Of a DNA stretch of 64,000 bases, positions 1 to 9,225 are shown in pieces. Both the position numbers and the translations under genes were made by a program. The DNA comes from Roseovarius sp. EL26 (GTDB lineage: Bacteria > Pseudomonadota > Alphaproteobacteria > Rhodobacterales > Rhodobacteraceae). Position 1 is the stretch's first letter; every line of letters starts with the position of its first letter. The stretch lies in NCBI RefSeq assembly GCF_900327775.1, contig NZ_OUMZ01000007.1:310115-374114 (forward strand). The letters are read 5' to 3'. The notes below the pieces were generated by a model. The model was given only the letters and a program-made list of their open reading frames with translations. It searched no databases and was not told the origin of the DNA.

Positions 1-438
1 GCTTTGACAGGCGTAGCGCCAGGCCATCGCTGATCCAAAGGAATAGCCAGAGACAAAGATATTAGTGCGATCAATGGGGTAGTGTTTGGCCACATCATCC
101 AGCACCGCATTGGTAAAGGCCACGTCATCGGTGCGGGCGCTCCAGAAATCCCAGCTTTTGCCCAAGCCATTGGGCGCCACCAGCAAGACGCCGCGTTTGC
201 GCGTGGCCCCGGCGATGCGGCCATGTTTGACAATCAAATCCCCCTGCCGCGCCCAACCGTGGAAATGCAGCAGAACGGGTAGGGGCGTTTTGCCGTCCCA
301 GCCGTCGGGTTCCAGCACGTGGTAGGAACGGTCGCCGAGTTGGCAGGGCACCTCGGCGTGGCAGGGGGTGTCTTGCAGACCCACGGCAAAGGCAGGAGCG
401 GCAGACATAAACAGGGCGGTGAGCAGGGTGCGTATCAT
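1..438 (-). CDS. secreted PHB-depolymerase/feruloyl-esterase-like alpha/beta hydrolase (partial)
   Basis: The reading frame runs off the left edge, so only the N-terminal ~146 residues are present. The protein starts MIRTLLTALFMSAAPAFA, a clear signal peptide, so it should be exported. It then shows the polyhydroxybutyrate depolymerase/LpqC-type pattern: LLHFHGWARQGD (oxyanion-hole region), VAPNGLGKSWDFW and the start of the nucleophile elbow GYSFGSAM, whose Ser is the expected catalytic serine. An in-frame ATG at 450 is an alternative start; 438 is preferred because it places the signal peptide at the very N-terminus. The substrate cannot be told. The Asp and His of the triad lie outside the window. 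Confidence 0.8.
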   Translation of the reverse strand, partial: MIRTLLTALFMSAAPAFAVGLQDTPCHAEVPCQLGDRSYHVLEPDGWDGKTPLPVLLHFHGWARQGDLIVKHGRIAGATRKRGVLLVAPNGLGKSWDFWSARTDDVAFTNAVLDDVAKHYPIDRTNIFVSGYSFGSAMAWRYACQS

Positions 439-678
439 ATGCCCAGACATGGCGGATCAGAGGTGTAATGTCATGTCACATCTCTGTGGGCGTTTTGCGA
501 GGAGCTTTGCCAAGCCAGACCGCGGGATGGCGATGTGTGGTTTGGTAGGTCGGTTTATCCCGGCCAAATCCGTGAAGGCTGGTGCGTGTCGCAGAGGGTG
601 CAAAATCGCCAGCCCTTGCGGGCGGTCTGGCGATACGCGCGGCGGCCTACGGCCTTATTCCGCGCTTAATTATTCGCC

Positions 679-1257
679 TCAAAATAATGAAGTGACGAAC
701 TGTAAGATGAAGGCCACGCCAAACAAGATTAGAAGCCAAATCACACTATATGTAAAATTGGAAAACTGTCGAACTGTAAAAAAATCAACGTCTTTGCCAA
801 CACTTTCTGCGCATCGAACAGACACAAAGAAGGCGGCTCTTTGATTCAGATATATGCAATCCAATGTAATAAGTTCGTTCGCAGCGATATAGGGTAGTTT
901 TATTAAACACTGTCCATTTTCAATGGCTTCGTAACTAACTTTTTGGCCAGGATTGATCGAAACATTTCGTGGAAAGTGGCTCAAGACGAGGCTCACATCA
1001 GTAGCCGGACTCTTTCCTGTATTTTGAACAAAAAATTGTTCATTGAATACTTCCAGAAAATCATCTGACTCAGGTGGTCCATTTTGATTTTGCGAAACAT
1101 TCAGGTTGTGTAGGCTAGAGTGCGCACGGCCATATATTAGGATTGGTCGCAAACGAAATGCGTAAAATACCAGCGCGGCAACAATGGTAAATGCTAGTGC
1201 GATGAACTGATCGCCTAGCGAAGAAATATACCACCAGATTTCGCTTAACACCCCCAT
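679..1257 (-). CDS. hypothetical membrane protein
   Basis: A 192-residue protein that I do not recognise. A hydrophobic segment near residues 14-34 (FIALAFTIVAALVFYAF) and a second at the C-terminus (VIWLLILFGVAFILQFV) suggest two membrane helices with a ~130-residue hydrophilic domain between them. The ATG follows directly after the pheS stop codon (TAG at 1258-1260), so it is probably translated from the same transcript. The stretch is noticeably more AT-rich than pheS, which may mean it was acquired later. The stretch between it and the esterase (451-678) holds only short GC-rich hairpin-like sequence. Confidence 0.6.
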   Translation of the reverse strand: MGVLSEIWWYISSLGDQFIALAFTIVAALVFYAFRLRPILIYGRAHSSLHNLNVSQNQNGPPESDDFLEVFNEQFFVQNTGKSPATDVSLVLSHFPRNVSINPGQKVSYEAIENGQCLIKLPYIAANELITLDCIYLNQRAAFFVSVRCAESVGKDVDFFTVRQFSNFTYSVIWLLILFGVAFILQFVTSLF

Positions 1258-2331
1258 CTACCGCGACAAACCACCATGCAACGTCGGCACGTCCAGCGCA
1301 GAGAAGCCGTAGTGGCGCAGCCAGCGTAGGTCTGAGTCAAAGAAGGCGCGCAGGTCGGGGATGCCGTATTTCAGCATGGCGATGCGGTCGATGCCGACGC
1401 CAAAGGCAAAGCCCTGATATTCATTGGGATCAATGTTGGCGGCTTCCAGCACCTTGGGATGCACCATGCCCGAGCCCAGAACCTCCAGCCAGTCGTCGCC
1501 TTCGCCAACCTTTACGGTGCCATCTTTCCAAGAACAACGAATGTCGACTTCGGCCGAAGGCTCGGTGAAGGGGAAGTGCGAGGCGCGGAAGCGCAGCTCG
1601 ACATCGTCGACCTCGAAGAAGGCTTTGACGAATTCTTCCAGCACCCATTTCAGATTGGCCATAGAGATGTCTTTGTCGATGGCCAGCCCTTCGACCTGAT
1701 GGAACATCGGGGTGTGGGTCTGGTCATAGTCAGCGCGGTACACACGGCCCGGTGCGATAATGCGGATGGGCGCGCCTTGATCCTGCATCGAGCGGATCTG
1801 CACGGGTGATGTGTGCGTGCGCAGCACGTGCGGTGGGCGCTCGTCGCCCTCAGCACGGTGGGTATAGAACGTGTCCATTTCCGCGCGGGCCGGGTGGTGG
1901 CCGGGGATGTTGAGCGCATCAAAGTTGAACCAGTCGCTTTCGACCTGCGGCCCTTCGGCCACGGCAAAGCCCATATCGGCAAAGATCGCGGTGACCTCTT
2001 CGGTGACTTGGCTGATTGGGTGGATGGTGCCCTGACGGCGTGGGCGACCGGGCAGGGTCACGTCCAGCCATTCGGTGCGCAGGCGCGCGTCCAGTGCGGC
2101 ATCTGCAAGGCCAGCTTTCTTGGCGGCGAGTGCCGAATTGATCTCATCCTTCAGCGCATTCAAGGCGGGACCGGCAACCTGACGCTCTTCCGGTGTCATC
2201 TTGCCCAGCTCACGCATCTTCAGGCTGACCTCGCCCTTTTTGCCGACGGCCTGAACGCGCAGCTCTTCGAGCGCGTTTTCATCGGCAGCATCAGCGATTG
2301 CGGTCAGATATTTGTTCTTGAGATCGTCCAT
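1258..2331 (-). CDS. pheS: phenylalanyl-tRNA synthetase alpha subunit
   Basis: Catalytic alpha subunit of the (alpha-beta)2 phenylalanyl-tRNA synthetase, which charges tRNA-Phe in the cytoplasm. The N-terminal ~90 residues form the charged coiled-coil arm. The class II core follows, with motif 2 ([17 protein letters not shown]) and motif 3 ([12 protein letters not shown]). The start at MDDLKNKYL gives 357 residues, the usual family length; upstream codons lengthen the frame but do not look like PheS. The beta subunit gene pheT is not next to it in this window. The gene for the cognate tRNA-Phe lies 30 kb away at 31985-32059. Confidence 0.97.
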   Translation of the reverse strand: MDDLKNKYLTAIADAADENALEELRVQAVGKKGEVSLKMRELGKMTPEERQVAGPALNALKDEINSALAAKKAGLADAALDARLRTEWLDVTLPGRPRRQGTIHPISQVTEEVTAIFADMGFAVAEGPQVESDWFNFDALNIPGHHPARAEMDTFYTHRAEGDERPPHVLRTHTSPVQIRSMQDQGAPIRIIAPGRVYRADYDQTHTPMFHQVEGLAIDKDISMANLKWVLEEFVKAFFEVDDVELRFRASHFPFTEPSAEVDIRCSWKDGTVKVGEGDDWLEVLGSGMVHPKVLEAANIDPNEYQGFAFGVGIDRIAMLKYGIPDLRAFFDSDLRWLRHYGFSALDVPTLHGGLSR

Positions 2332-2391
2332 TGGGCATACCTGTATCAGCGTTTGATGCGGGTTACCGTGCCTGCGGCGGCTGTGCAAGCA

Positions 2392-3282
2392 TTAGCGCAT
2401 GTTAGCGATGTATTCTGTGGTGAATTGGGCATAACCATTTGACGTCACCTGATGCTGTCCCTGCATATGGTCATGCAGATCGGGCAGCTTGTGAAACGGC
2501 ACCTGTGGCAGGGTGTGATGTTCCACATGATAGGGCATGTTCCACGCCAGAAACCGCACAATCCGGTTGGTGTAGGTGGTGCGGGTGTTTTCAAACATAT
2601 TGGCGACAAAGGCGCAGCGGCCATGTTCAGCCAAAAGATACAGCCGCAGGAAGGGTTGCCCCAGCAGGCAGGGCAGTAGCCAGACCCACCACAGCAGCGG
2701 CGTGACGAACAGACTGGCGATGGCAAAGCCGTAGATGACCATCATCCATTTCGCCTCGGACCGTACCCGTGCGTGGGCGCGTTCTGGGACATAGTCACCG
2801 GGGGCGCGGCCAAAGGCGTTGCCGATGGTTTTATCGATGGTGTCGACCCAATAGGGGATGCCAGTGACATGAACGATATAGTTGCCCCAACCCTCGGGCT
2901 TGGCCCCGGCGATCAGCTCGGGGTCTTTGCCGGGGATGTTGGTGAAACGGTGGTGCGCAAGATGAAAATAGCGAAACCATTCAAACGGCAGAAAGATCAG
3001 AAGGCCACAGATGCGCCCGACCCATTCATTGATAGCTTCGGTCTTGAACGGGGTTTTATGTGTAGCCTCATGTTCCAGCGTGAAGAGAAAACAGATGGCG
3101 ATGCCTTGCGCGACCAGCGCCAGTTGCCACAGGGGCCAGCCAAAAGCGATCCAGCAGCCTAGGAACAGGATCAACCCTGCATGCCCTGCCAGATGGCGTA
3201 GTCCGGGGGTGTCCTCGGTCGTGTTTAGAGCCGAGAGCGTTTCGCGGGGTAGGGAGGAGACAAAGGCTTTGTGGTCAGTCAT
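2392..3282 (-). CDS. fatty acid desaturase family protein
   Basis: Integral membrane di-iron desaturase/hydroxylase of the FA_desaturase family. The three histidine boxes are HEATH at residues 71-75, HLAHH at 107-111 and HVEHH near residue 255, and hydrophobic segments separate them. The start MTDHKAF at 3282 is chosen over the upstream in-frame ATG at 3345, because the extra 21 residues carry no family features and the 296-residue length fits. The substrate could be a fatty acid, a carotenoid or another lipid; the sequence does not decide it. It sits upstream of pheS on the same strand, with only ~60 bases between its stop and the pheS start. Confidence 0.85.
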   Translation of the reverse strand: MTDHKAFVSSLPRETLSALNTTEDTPGLRHLAGHAGLILFLGCWIAFGWPLWQLALVAQGIAICFLFTLEHEATHKTPFKTEAINEWVGRICGLLIFLPFEWFRYFHLAHHRFTNIPGKDPELIAGAKPEGWGNYIVHVTGIPYWVDTIDKTIGNAFGRAPGDYVPERAHARVRSEAKWMMVIYGFAIASLFVTPLLWWVWLLPCLLGQPFLRLYLLAEHGRCAFVANMFENTRTTYTNRIVRFLAWNMPYHVEHHTLPQVPFHKLPDLHDHMQGQHQVTSNGYAQFTTEYIANMR

Positions 3283-3453
3283 GGATGGCTCAATGCGTTG
3301 GCTTTGGTGCTGGGCCACTCGACCGGAGACGACGTGATCTGTCAATGGTCATGGCCAATGACCAGCCAAAACACAGAGGAGACGCCGGGTCTGCGTATAT
3401 TCTATTGACAGATGAGCCTGCTGTGTTTCTCTTGATTTAATGAATATTTTTCG

Positions 3454-3858
3454 ATGGGGCCCCTGATGTTTCACCGCGTCTCGCTTATTTTGCTCGCCGG
3501 GGCGTTTGTTCCGGCACTCAATGGTTCGGCTTTGGCCGAAGATGATAGTTTTTTCCTGATGACAGGTGAAAGTCTGGCCTGTGTCACTTCCCACCGAGCG
3601 GATTACGATATCGAGGACGGGAATGTAGCGTTTATTGCGGTTTCAGAATGTGCAGGCGCCTCCGGAGGGGGGCAAGTTAGCATTCTGGATCAGGTCCTCA
3701 ATTCGGCGCCAGATGTTTCTGTTGATGAAACTCAAGGTCCAGACCCCGTTGTCGCGCTGAGCAAGGAAGATTTTGAATGTCTTACGACGTTGGAAATCCC
3801 TGAGAATTCAGACTTGTATGCTTTCTATCCCGAAGGGTGCCGACTTGAGCAAAGATGA
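3454..3858 (+). CDS. hypothetical secreted protein, first of a three-gene run
   Basis: A 134-residue protein without a recognised domain. It has a signal peptide (VSLILLAGAFVPALNGSALA) and a mature acidic domain with four cysteines, which suggests a periplasmic disulfide-bonded protein. The ATG at 3466 (MFHRVSL) is an equally good start. Its end overlaps the start region of the next gene by about 14 bases, so the two are probably translationally coupled. The next two genes, on the same strand, are also a membrane-anchored and a secreted protein of unknown or weakly known function. Confidence 0.55.
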   Translation: MGPLMFHRVSLILLAGAFVPALNGSALAEDDSFFLMTGESLACVTSHRADYDIEDGNVAFIAVSECAGASGGGQVSILDQVLNSAPDVSVDETQGPDPVVALSKEDFECLTTLEIPENSDLYAFYPEGCRLEQR

Positions 3859-4411
3859 AGCGGCTGCGCCACCGGAAGAGGTTGAGAAACCTTCTAAATT
3901 CGACAGTATTGCCAAGGTCGTGACACTGACCATCGCCGTCTTTGGCGTGGCGCAATATGTATATGACCGCGTTGACGCACGATCCAACGACAAAAAAAGC
4001 CGCTCTATCTCTTATATCGAACAATACGCTAATGCCGACATGTTGGAGGCACGGCACACATTGGCCGATTTTTGGAGCCGGCAACAGGGGCTGGTCGGCG
4101 TGTTTCGCAACACCAGTGTGACGCAAAGAACCTATGGTGCGTTGCTGGATGCGAGCGTCTTTCGCAACGATTTGGATGGTGGAATTCAGCCTGCGTTGCT
4201 CAAAGTTGACAGCTTTTACACGCAGGTCGGGTTTTGCCGATCCAGCGGGTTGTGTGAGGCCAAATTGCTGGACGCGTATTTTTGTGAAACTGCACAGAAG
4301 TATGGGTTTGTCTATGGTCCGTTTTATGAGCGGATTTCTGACAGAACCGGGGACACAAGCGTTGGCCGGGAACTTCAAGCCTATGCCGGGGAGTGTCACT
4401 CCAAAGGTTGA
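3845..4411 (+). CDS. hypothetical single-pass membrane protein
   Basis: Not recognised. The frame is open from an ATG at 3773. The most credible start is the TTG at 3845, which has a purine-rich GAAGGG a few bases upstream and overlaps the end of the preceding gene; the ATG at 3818 is an alternative. An acidic N-terminus (about 20 residues) is followed by one hydrophobic segment (VVTLTIAVFGVAQYVYD). A ~150-residue domain with a Cys-containing C-terminus follows, resembling the membrane-anchored helical proteins of the DUF4760 type only in its general layout. The gene lies between two secreted proteins, so it may be the inner-membrane part of one unit. Confidence 0.55.
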   Translation: MSKDEAAAPPEEVEKPSKFDSIAKVVTLTIAVFGVAQYVYDRVDARSNDKKSRSISYIEQYANADMLEARHTLADFWSRQQGLVGVFRNTSVTQRTYGALLDASVFRNDLDGGIQPALLKVDSFYTQVGFCRSSGLCEAKLLDAYFCETAQKYGFVYGPFYERISDRTGDTSVGRELQAYAGECHSKG

Positions 4412-4437
4412 AGGCCAAGTAAGACTGGGGAAATTAC

Positions 4438-5481
4438 ATGATTAAGGTATCTGAGCGATGCCGTGGCTTTCGCGGGATTTTTGTGGTTATGGCATGGTTC
4501 TGTCTGGCTGGGGAAGGCACCGCCGGAGAATGGAACCGAACGAATGTTGTTGATGGCACAGGGTGTATTTTAAAATTTGAAGGCCCTGTTGAAAGAGGTG
4601 ATGCGCAGGAACTTGAGGCTGCTTTAGACGGTTTTCGCGCCCAGATCGAAGAGGTTGACCCGTTTTACTATATGCGGGATTTCACCTCGGACAGCGTGTG
4701 TCTGAACAGCGAAGGCGGCACGTTTTCAGAAGGCGTAAAAATCGCTCAATTTCTGCAACTTAACGGATTAGGTACGGTGGTTGAGGCAGGGGACCGTTGT
4801 CTATCGGCCTGTGCCATTGCCTTTATGGGGGGCAGCTATTCTTCTGAATCTGATCGTGGATCGCAGCCCAGCCGCGCGATTTATCCGACAGCACGGTTGG
4901 GATTTCATTCGCCATCTCTCAATTTGCCCAAAAGCCAGTATTCAGAGGCCATCGTCTCAGATGCTTATGCGGCGGCGTTGTCGTCGATAGCGGATCTGCA
5001 AGTGATCGCGGATGATATCAGGTTCCCGCGATCTTTGCTGGTGACGATGCTGCAGACCCCACCGGAACAGATGATGATTGTAGAGACTGTCGGACAGGCC
5101 GCACAGTGGCGTTTGATTGTTGCGGGTGTCGAGCCAGTAAAAACCCTGCAAACCGACCAACTTGAGCATGCCTGCGAAAACATAGACGCTGGGTTGCTGG
5201 ATGAACCTGCGCGCAAATACGGGTATGCCTTTGGTATCGGGGGCGATCCTTATACTCTCAGGCAAGAAGGTGACAATATATGGTTTGGTGAATACACCGG
5301 ATTTCGTCAGGAGCTCGCCACGCCGTGTTCGCTCACGTACTACACAACCAAGTCAACGGAAACATTACACACAAGCCTGATACAAGGCATTGTTGAGTTG
5401 GTCGAATGGACGGATCTTTATGCGTACCATCTGTTTGCGCCAGAAACCAAGCTTAGCGCGTTGCCGGTACGTGGCGAATAA
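4438..5481 (+). CDS. secreted ClpP/crotonase-fold-like protein with SAC motif
   Basis: A 347-residue exported protein; the N-terminus has a hydrophobic stretch ending near TAGEW. The central part matches the pattern of periplasmic ClpP-like proteins: CLNSEGGTFSEGVKIAQFL, then GLGTVVEAGDRCLSACAIAF with a Ser-Ala-Cys nucleophile region, then a conserved LGFHSPSL that supplies a His. Cysteines flank the Ser, suggesting a disulfide. Family knowledge suggests a serine protease fold, but no substrate is known. The C-terminal ~150 residues are not recognised. It is the last gene of a three-gene run starting at 3454, with 26 bases between it and the preceding stop codon. Confidence 0.75.
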   Translation: MIKVSERCRGFRGIFVVMAWFCLAGEGTAGEWNRTNVVDGTGCILKFEGPVERGDAQELEAALDGFRAQIEEVDPFYYMRDFTSDSVCLNSEGGTFSEGVKIAQFLQLNGLGTVVEAGDRCLSACAIAFMGGSYSSESDRGSQPSRAIYPTARLGFHSPSLNLPKSQYSEAIVSDAYAAALSSIADLQVIADDIRFPRSLLVTMLQTPPEQMMIVETVGQAAQWRLIVAGVEPVKTLQTDQLEHACENIDAGLLDEPARKYGYAFGIGGDPYTLRQEGDNIWFGEYTGFRQELATPCSLTYYTTKSTETLHTSLIQGIVELVEWTDLYAYHLFAPETKLSALPVRGE

Positions 5482-5655
5482 GGCGAGGTACGCCACACCA
5501 GCACTGCAAACGATGAAATGACGAGCATAAACGTTTCGAAGGCGTATCGTGCGAAGCTGTTTGTCTCGAAAACGTGAAATAATTAATGTGAATAAGTCTG
5601 TGCCGTCAGGTGTTGCCTTGCTAGGAGTTGATCGTAGTCAAAGGGGGATCATGAT

Positions 5656-6432
5656 ATGACCACGCAAATTCAAAACGCTGAGGCCTTTGCAGCCCTGCAT
5701 GTTAAGGGGCAGCCAGTGGTCCTATTTAACATCTGGGATGCTGGCAGTGCCAGGGTCGTGTCCGAGGCGGGCGCCACTGCGATTGCAACGGGCAGTGCAC
5801 CTGTGGCCATGGCGCAGGGGTATGCGGATGGGCAGCACATCCCCTTGGAAGAGGCGTTGGCAAATGCAGCAAGGATTGTAAGGGCTGTTGATGTTCCGGT
5901 CAGTCTTGATTTTGAGGGGGCATATGCGACGGATGCCGAAGGGATTAAAGCCAATGTAACCCGCGCATTGGACACTGGTGTTGTGGGCTTTAATTTTGAG
6001 GACCAAGTGATTGGCAGCTCTGATCTGCATCCAGTTGAGGTTCAAGCCACGCGGGTGAAGGCCATGCGCATGGCGTGCGAGGACGCAGGTATTCCTGCCT
6101 TTATCAATGCGCGTACGGATCTGTTTTTGAAAGCAGCGCCCGAGGATCATTCCGAGGCGATGCTGGATGAGGCTATCGCCCGAGCCAAAGCCTATGCGGA
6201 GGCAGGGGCCAGCGGGTTCTTTGCGCCCGCATTGAAAGATGAAGTGATGATTGCCAACCTGTGCGCGGCGGTTGAGTTGCCAGTGAACATCATAGCTCTG
6301 CCGGACACGCCGGAAAATAGTAGGTTGGCAGAGCTGGGAGTTGCTCGGATCAGCTATGGTCCGGTGCCGTACAAGAAAATGACCGCGTGGCTGGGTGATC
6401 AGGCGAAACAGGCGTTGGAAAGCCTGAGCTGA
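5656..6432 (+). CDS. isocitrate lyase/PEP mutase superfamily protein
   Basis: A 258-residue TIM-barrel protein of the isocitrate lyase/phosphonopyruvate mutase superfamily. The seen features are FNIWDAGSARVV near the N-terminus, the metal-binding DFEGAY region and the FINARTD strand. The KKCGH loop of true isocitrate and methylisocitrate lyases is absent, so this belongs to the PEP-mutase-like branch, whose members include oxaloacetate decarboxylases and C-C lyases of unknown substrate. A strong ribosome site (AAAGGGGGATC) precedes the start. The gene stands alone, about 40 bases before the next ORF on the same strand. Confidence 0.85.
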   Translation: MTTQIQNAEAFAALHVKGQPVVLFNIWDAGSARVVSEAGATAIATGSAPVAMAQGYADGQHIPLEEALANAARIVRAVDVPVSLDFEGAYATDAEGIKANVTRALDTGVVGFNFEDQVIGSSDLHPVEVQATRVKAMRMACEDAGIPAFINARTDLFLKAAPEDHSEAMLDEAIARAKAYAEAGASGFFAPALKDEVMIANLCAAVELPVNIIALPDTPENSRLAELGVARISYGPVPYKKMTAWLGDQAKQALESLS

Positions 6433-6471
6433 ATGGGTCATGAAGAGCAGTGAGTTATTGGAGGTAGGGCA

Positions 6472-7110
6472 ATGCGAGGTCCGAAGCTGACCAGGCGGAA
6501 ATGGATTGGGGCAGCTCTTGCCAGCCTTTTTGCAGGGCGTGGAACCGCATTGTTTGCTGCCAATTACCGACGAATTCCAACAAAGTATATTGCGGCGCTG
6601 GCACCCGAGGGGGCGACGTCGGGAAGCGGGGCGGAAACCTGGGGTATTTGGCATCAAGATCCCGGCCCAATCGGGGTTTGGTTGAAGTATTATCAGGCCC
6701 TGCGTAGCGTCGGTGGGATCGGGCCGACAGGCTGGCGGTTTGATATTGATGACTGGTGGTTGGATGAAAACGGCCTGATCATGAAAGCGCCGGAGTTTCC
6801 AATATCTGCGGGGCAATACTATGTCACCAATGGCGAAGAACATATTGCGTTGCTAACGGTTGACCCCCCTGATGAGGAAGGTCGCCAGAGTTGGTCGTTG
6901 AGTGATGATAAAACGATTGCCAATGTGACCCATGGGCCTTGTCGGTCTGCGCGGTATACCCCGGTGGGGGAAACGGAAACCTGCTCTCCTGAGAATGCAA
7001 ACCGTGATGTCTTTCCGCTTAAACCGGGCGAAAGCCCACCTTTGGTGTCTGGGTGTCGCAAGAAAGATTACGCAGTGTTGATTGTCTTTGGTGTGCCCGT
7101 TGCAGGATGA
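6472..7110 (+). CDS. hypothetical Tat-exported protein
   Basis: A 212-residue protein of unknown function. The N-terminus carries a twin-arginine type signal: TRRKWIGAALASLFAG, followed by a small-residue region ending in AA. The mature part is rich in Trp, Gly and Pro and has paired cysteines near residues 150-165 and 200. The pattern GPIGVWLKYYQ and WRFDIDDWWLDENGLIMK is distinctive, but I cannot tie it to a named family. Tat export would suggest folding or cofactor loading before secretion; that is an inference from the signal only. Confidence 0.7.
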   Translation: MRGPKLTRRKWIGAALASLFAGRGTALFAANYRRIPTKYIAALAPEGATSGSGAETWGIWHQDPGPIGVWLKYYQALRSVGGIGPTGWRFDIDDWWLDENGLIMKAPEFPISAGQYYVTNGEEHIALLTVDPPDEEGRQSWSLSDDKTIANVTHGPCRSARYTPVGETETCSPENANRDVFPLKPGESPPLVSGCRKKDYAVLIVFGVPVAG

Positions 7111-7193
7111 TTTTCTGACCGGAATTCTGATGATTTGTGGTAGGTCTGTGTATGATACGAATGTGCCGTCCCTTATAAAGAAACGAGGATACC

Positions 7194-7886
7194 ATGCATA
7201 TCGGGTTGATTGGTGGCATAGGGCCAGCGGCAACAATCGCCTATTATCGCCGACTGGTTGAGGTTTTTAAGGCGGAAGACTTGCCTTTGAAGCTAACCAT
7301 TGTCCATGCGGATGTTTCAGCTTTGGCAAGCAATGCAACATCGGGCCGCCGTAACGCACAGGCCGAGATATTTGTGAAGCACCTTATGCAGTTAAAAGGC
7401 GCGGGGTGCGATATGGCGACGATCACAGCACTGACCGGGCATTTTTGTTATGACGAGGTGGCAGCATTATCGCCCCTGCCAGTCATGAGCGCGATCGATC
7501 CCGTCGATGAGTATTGCGCACAGCAGGGCATAGATCGCATTGGTTTGCTGGGCAGCCCATCTGTTCTAACCACAAAACTGTTTGGACGTTTGCAGAAAGT
7601 GCACGCGGTTGTGCCCCAGACTGGGGTGGCAGAATTGGGAGACACTTATATGAAAGTGGCCCTGTCAGGCGAATGCGCGCAAGCTGATCGTGATCTGTTT
7701 TTTGCTGCGGGCCAACGCATGATTGATGATCAGGGGGCAGAGGCAATTTTGCTTGCTGGCACTGACTTGGGGTTGGCTTTTGAAGGGCAGACCCCGGGGT
7801 TTCCGGTGATTGATGCGCTTGAAATTCATGTGGCTGCAATGGTCGATCTGATCCGTAATGAGCAGGTCGCGCTGCGATCGCATTAG
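7194..7886 (+). CDS. aspartate/glutamate racemase-fold protein lacking both catalytic cysteines
   Basis: The N-terminus IGLIGGIGPAATIAYYRRL is diagnostic of the aspartate/glutamate racemase superfamily, and the length (230) is normal. The two catalytic cysteines are missing. The first motif, normally IPCNTAHYFYDE, reads ITALTGHFCYDE, with Ala in place of Cys. The second, normally LGCTEL, reads LAGTDL, with Gly in place of Cys. A Cys occurs six residues after the first site but is not in the usual position. The two-base acid/base racemisation mechanism therefore cannot operate as in the family. A good ribosome site (ACGAGG) precedes the start. It stands alone and converges on the Hint gene. 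Confidence 0.85.
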   Translation: MHIGLIGGIGPAATIAYYRRLVEVFKAEDLPLKLTIVHADVSALASNATSGRRNAQAEIFVKHLMQLKGAGCDMATITALTGHFCYDEVAALSPLPVMSAIDPVDEYCAQQGIDRIGLLGSPSVLTTKLFGRLQKVHAVVPQTGVAELGDTYMKVALSGECAQADRDLFFAAGQRMIDDQGAEAILLAGTDLGLAFEGQTPGFPVIDALEIHVAAMVDLIRNEQVALRSH

Positions 7887-7894
7887 ATCGCAGT

Positions 7895-9010
7895 TTAGCC
7901 AATTAAACCCAGATTATTCCGTTGGTGACGCTTAATCATTTTACGGGCTTTTGGCCCGGACACCAACGGGAGGGCAGGATTGTCGACCATATCGCCTAAT
8001 GCATCAGCCCCGAAAATCGACAGCAATTCTTCTCTTGCCACGTCAGAAAGTGCAGTCAGTGCCATTGGGCCGGGTAACAAGGTTTCTGCCGTGATGCCCT
8101 CGACCTTGATGAGGCTATGCTGGTCAAGTGCAATGTGCACATAGGAAAAAGGGGATAAGCTGTCGTCGCGAAAAATCCCGGGTAATGGAAGCAGATCCTT
8201 TGCCGCGATCAGTACCTGATCTGCATGAAACATTCGTTTTGCAATCGGGCCAGAGATTGCGATCCGATGTTGTCTGGATACGCGCAGATCACGCTGAGGT
8301 AGTCCTGACCCAAGTGCACCCGCTGAGATCACCACAGGGCGGATGTTGGGTTGCTTGGAAAGGCGGCGAGGGGATATGTACTGCCGTCCTATCCAGCGTA
8401 TTTTCTGCAGCGATTGACCGACTGTCTGAACCGTTGTGCCAATATCAACGGCGCCGATCGGCTGTAACCCAGTGGCTGTTAGGATCTGAACATCATCACA
8501 ATAGCATACGGGCGCCCCTTCGGTTACAGGTTCAAAGATTGGTGATGTCGGGTCGTCGGCAGAAAACTGTATGGTATAGGTCGAGGCATTCGGCCCGGTC
8601 GGCGGGTTGATTGTGGTCGATTGGGCATTCATAGCCGGGCCGTCATTAGCCGTGATTTGCTGAGTGCCGCCACCGATATCCCAAAACTGTTCAACTGTTG
8701 AATTGGCTGTATCCACAAGGGCAACCGCTTCATAGTTGATGCCCGTTGCCCCGCCGTCAGGGTCGGTCAGCAGAATATTGAAATCCGGTCGTCCGATGAC
8801 ATAAACTGTGCTCCCATCCGGCAGAGTGGTTGGTGTCAATGCAGGGTCATTCAATGTGACGACCAGACCAACATTGCCGGTGAAATTGTAAAACCCAACC
8901 TGGAAATCTGCAGGATTTTCGCCGGGCGCAAGCGTGATTTCCACAAATTCACGCGTGCCACTGCTTGCGGCGTAAGCGTTGGAATAGTGAAGTTCACTTA
9001 TAAAGGCCAA
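7895..9010 (-). CDS. Hint-domain protein (Hedgehog/intein-type autoprocessing fold)
   Basis: A 371-residue protein. Residues 1-160 form a lamin-tail-like/beta-rich N-terminal part (ISELHYSNAYAASSGTREFV). Residues ~168-330 form a Hint domain of the kind common in Rhodobacterales: a Cys-containing start (VCYCDDVQILTATG), a central DLRVSRQHRIAI with the family His, and a closing VEGITAETLLPGPMAL. The first motif deviates from the usual CFTPGT pattern, having CYCDD in that place. Family members are thought to be self-processing or secreted proteins, and their role in this group is not known. No signal peptide is evident. The gene has its own promoter region, about 210 bases from the transglycosylase. 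Confidence 0.85.
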   Translation of the reverse strand: MAFISELHYSNAYAASSGTREFVEITLAPGENPADFQVGFYNFTGNVGLVVTLNDPALTPTTLPDGSTVYVIGRPDFNILLTDPDGGATGINYEAVALVDTANSTVEQFWDIGGGTQQITANDGPAMNAQSTTINPPTGPNASTYTIQFSADDPTSPIFEPVTEGAPVCYCDDVQILTATGLQPIGAVDIGTTVQTVGQSLQKIRWIGRQYISPRRLSKQPNIRPVVISAGALGSGLPQRDLRVSRQHRIAISGPIAKRMFHADQVLIAAKDLLPLPGIFRDDSLSPFSYVHIALDQHSLIKVEGITAETLLPGPMALTALSDVAREELLSIFGADALGDMVDNPALPLVSGPKARKMIKRHQRNNLGLIG

Positions 9011-9225
9011 AAGACATGCTCCGCGCGTGCATCCGTGCTTAGGACTGCATATAGCGGTGTTCTTACTGTTATATGTTTAAAATGTCACCATTCCGAATGG
9101 ATATGCATCAGGTCTGATGTAAGTGGATAAGAGAAGCTTTGCTCAATTGTCTGAATTGCCGGACGACACATTGTACGTCCACGTGGGAGTGGTATCACTG
9201 CCATCATTGAACAAAGGTGAGAGAC

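Noticed and set aside
368..844. Plus-strand frame overlapping the 192-residue membrane protein
   Set aside because: It overlaps both the esterase start region and the opposite-strand gene and has no protein-like pattern.
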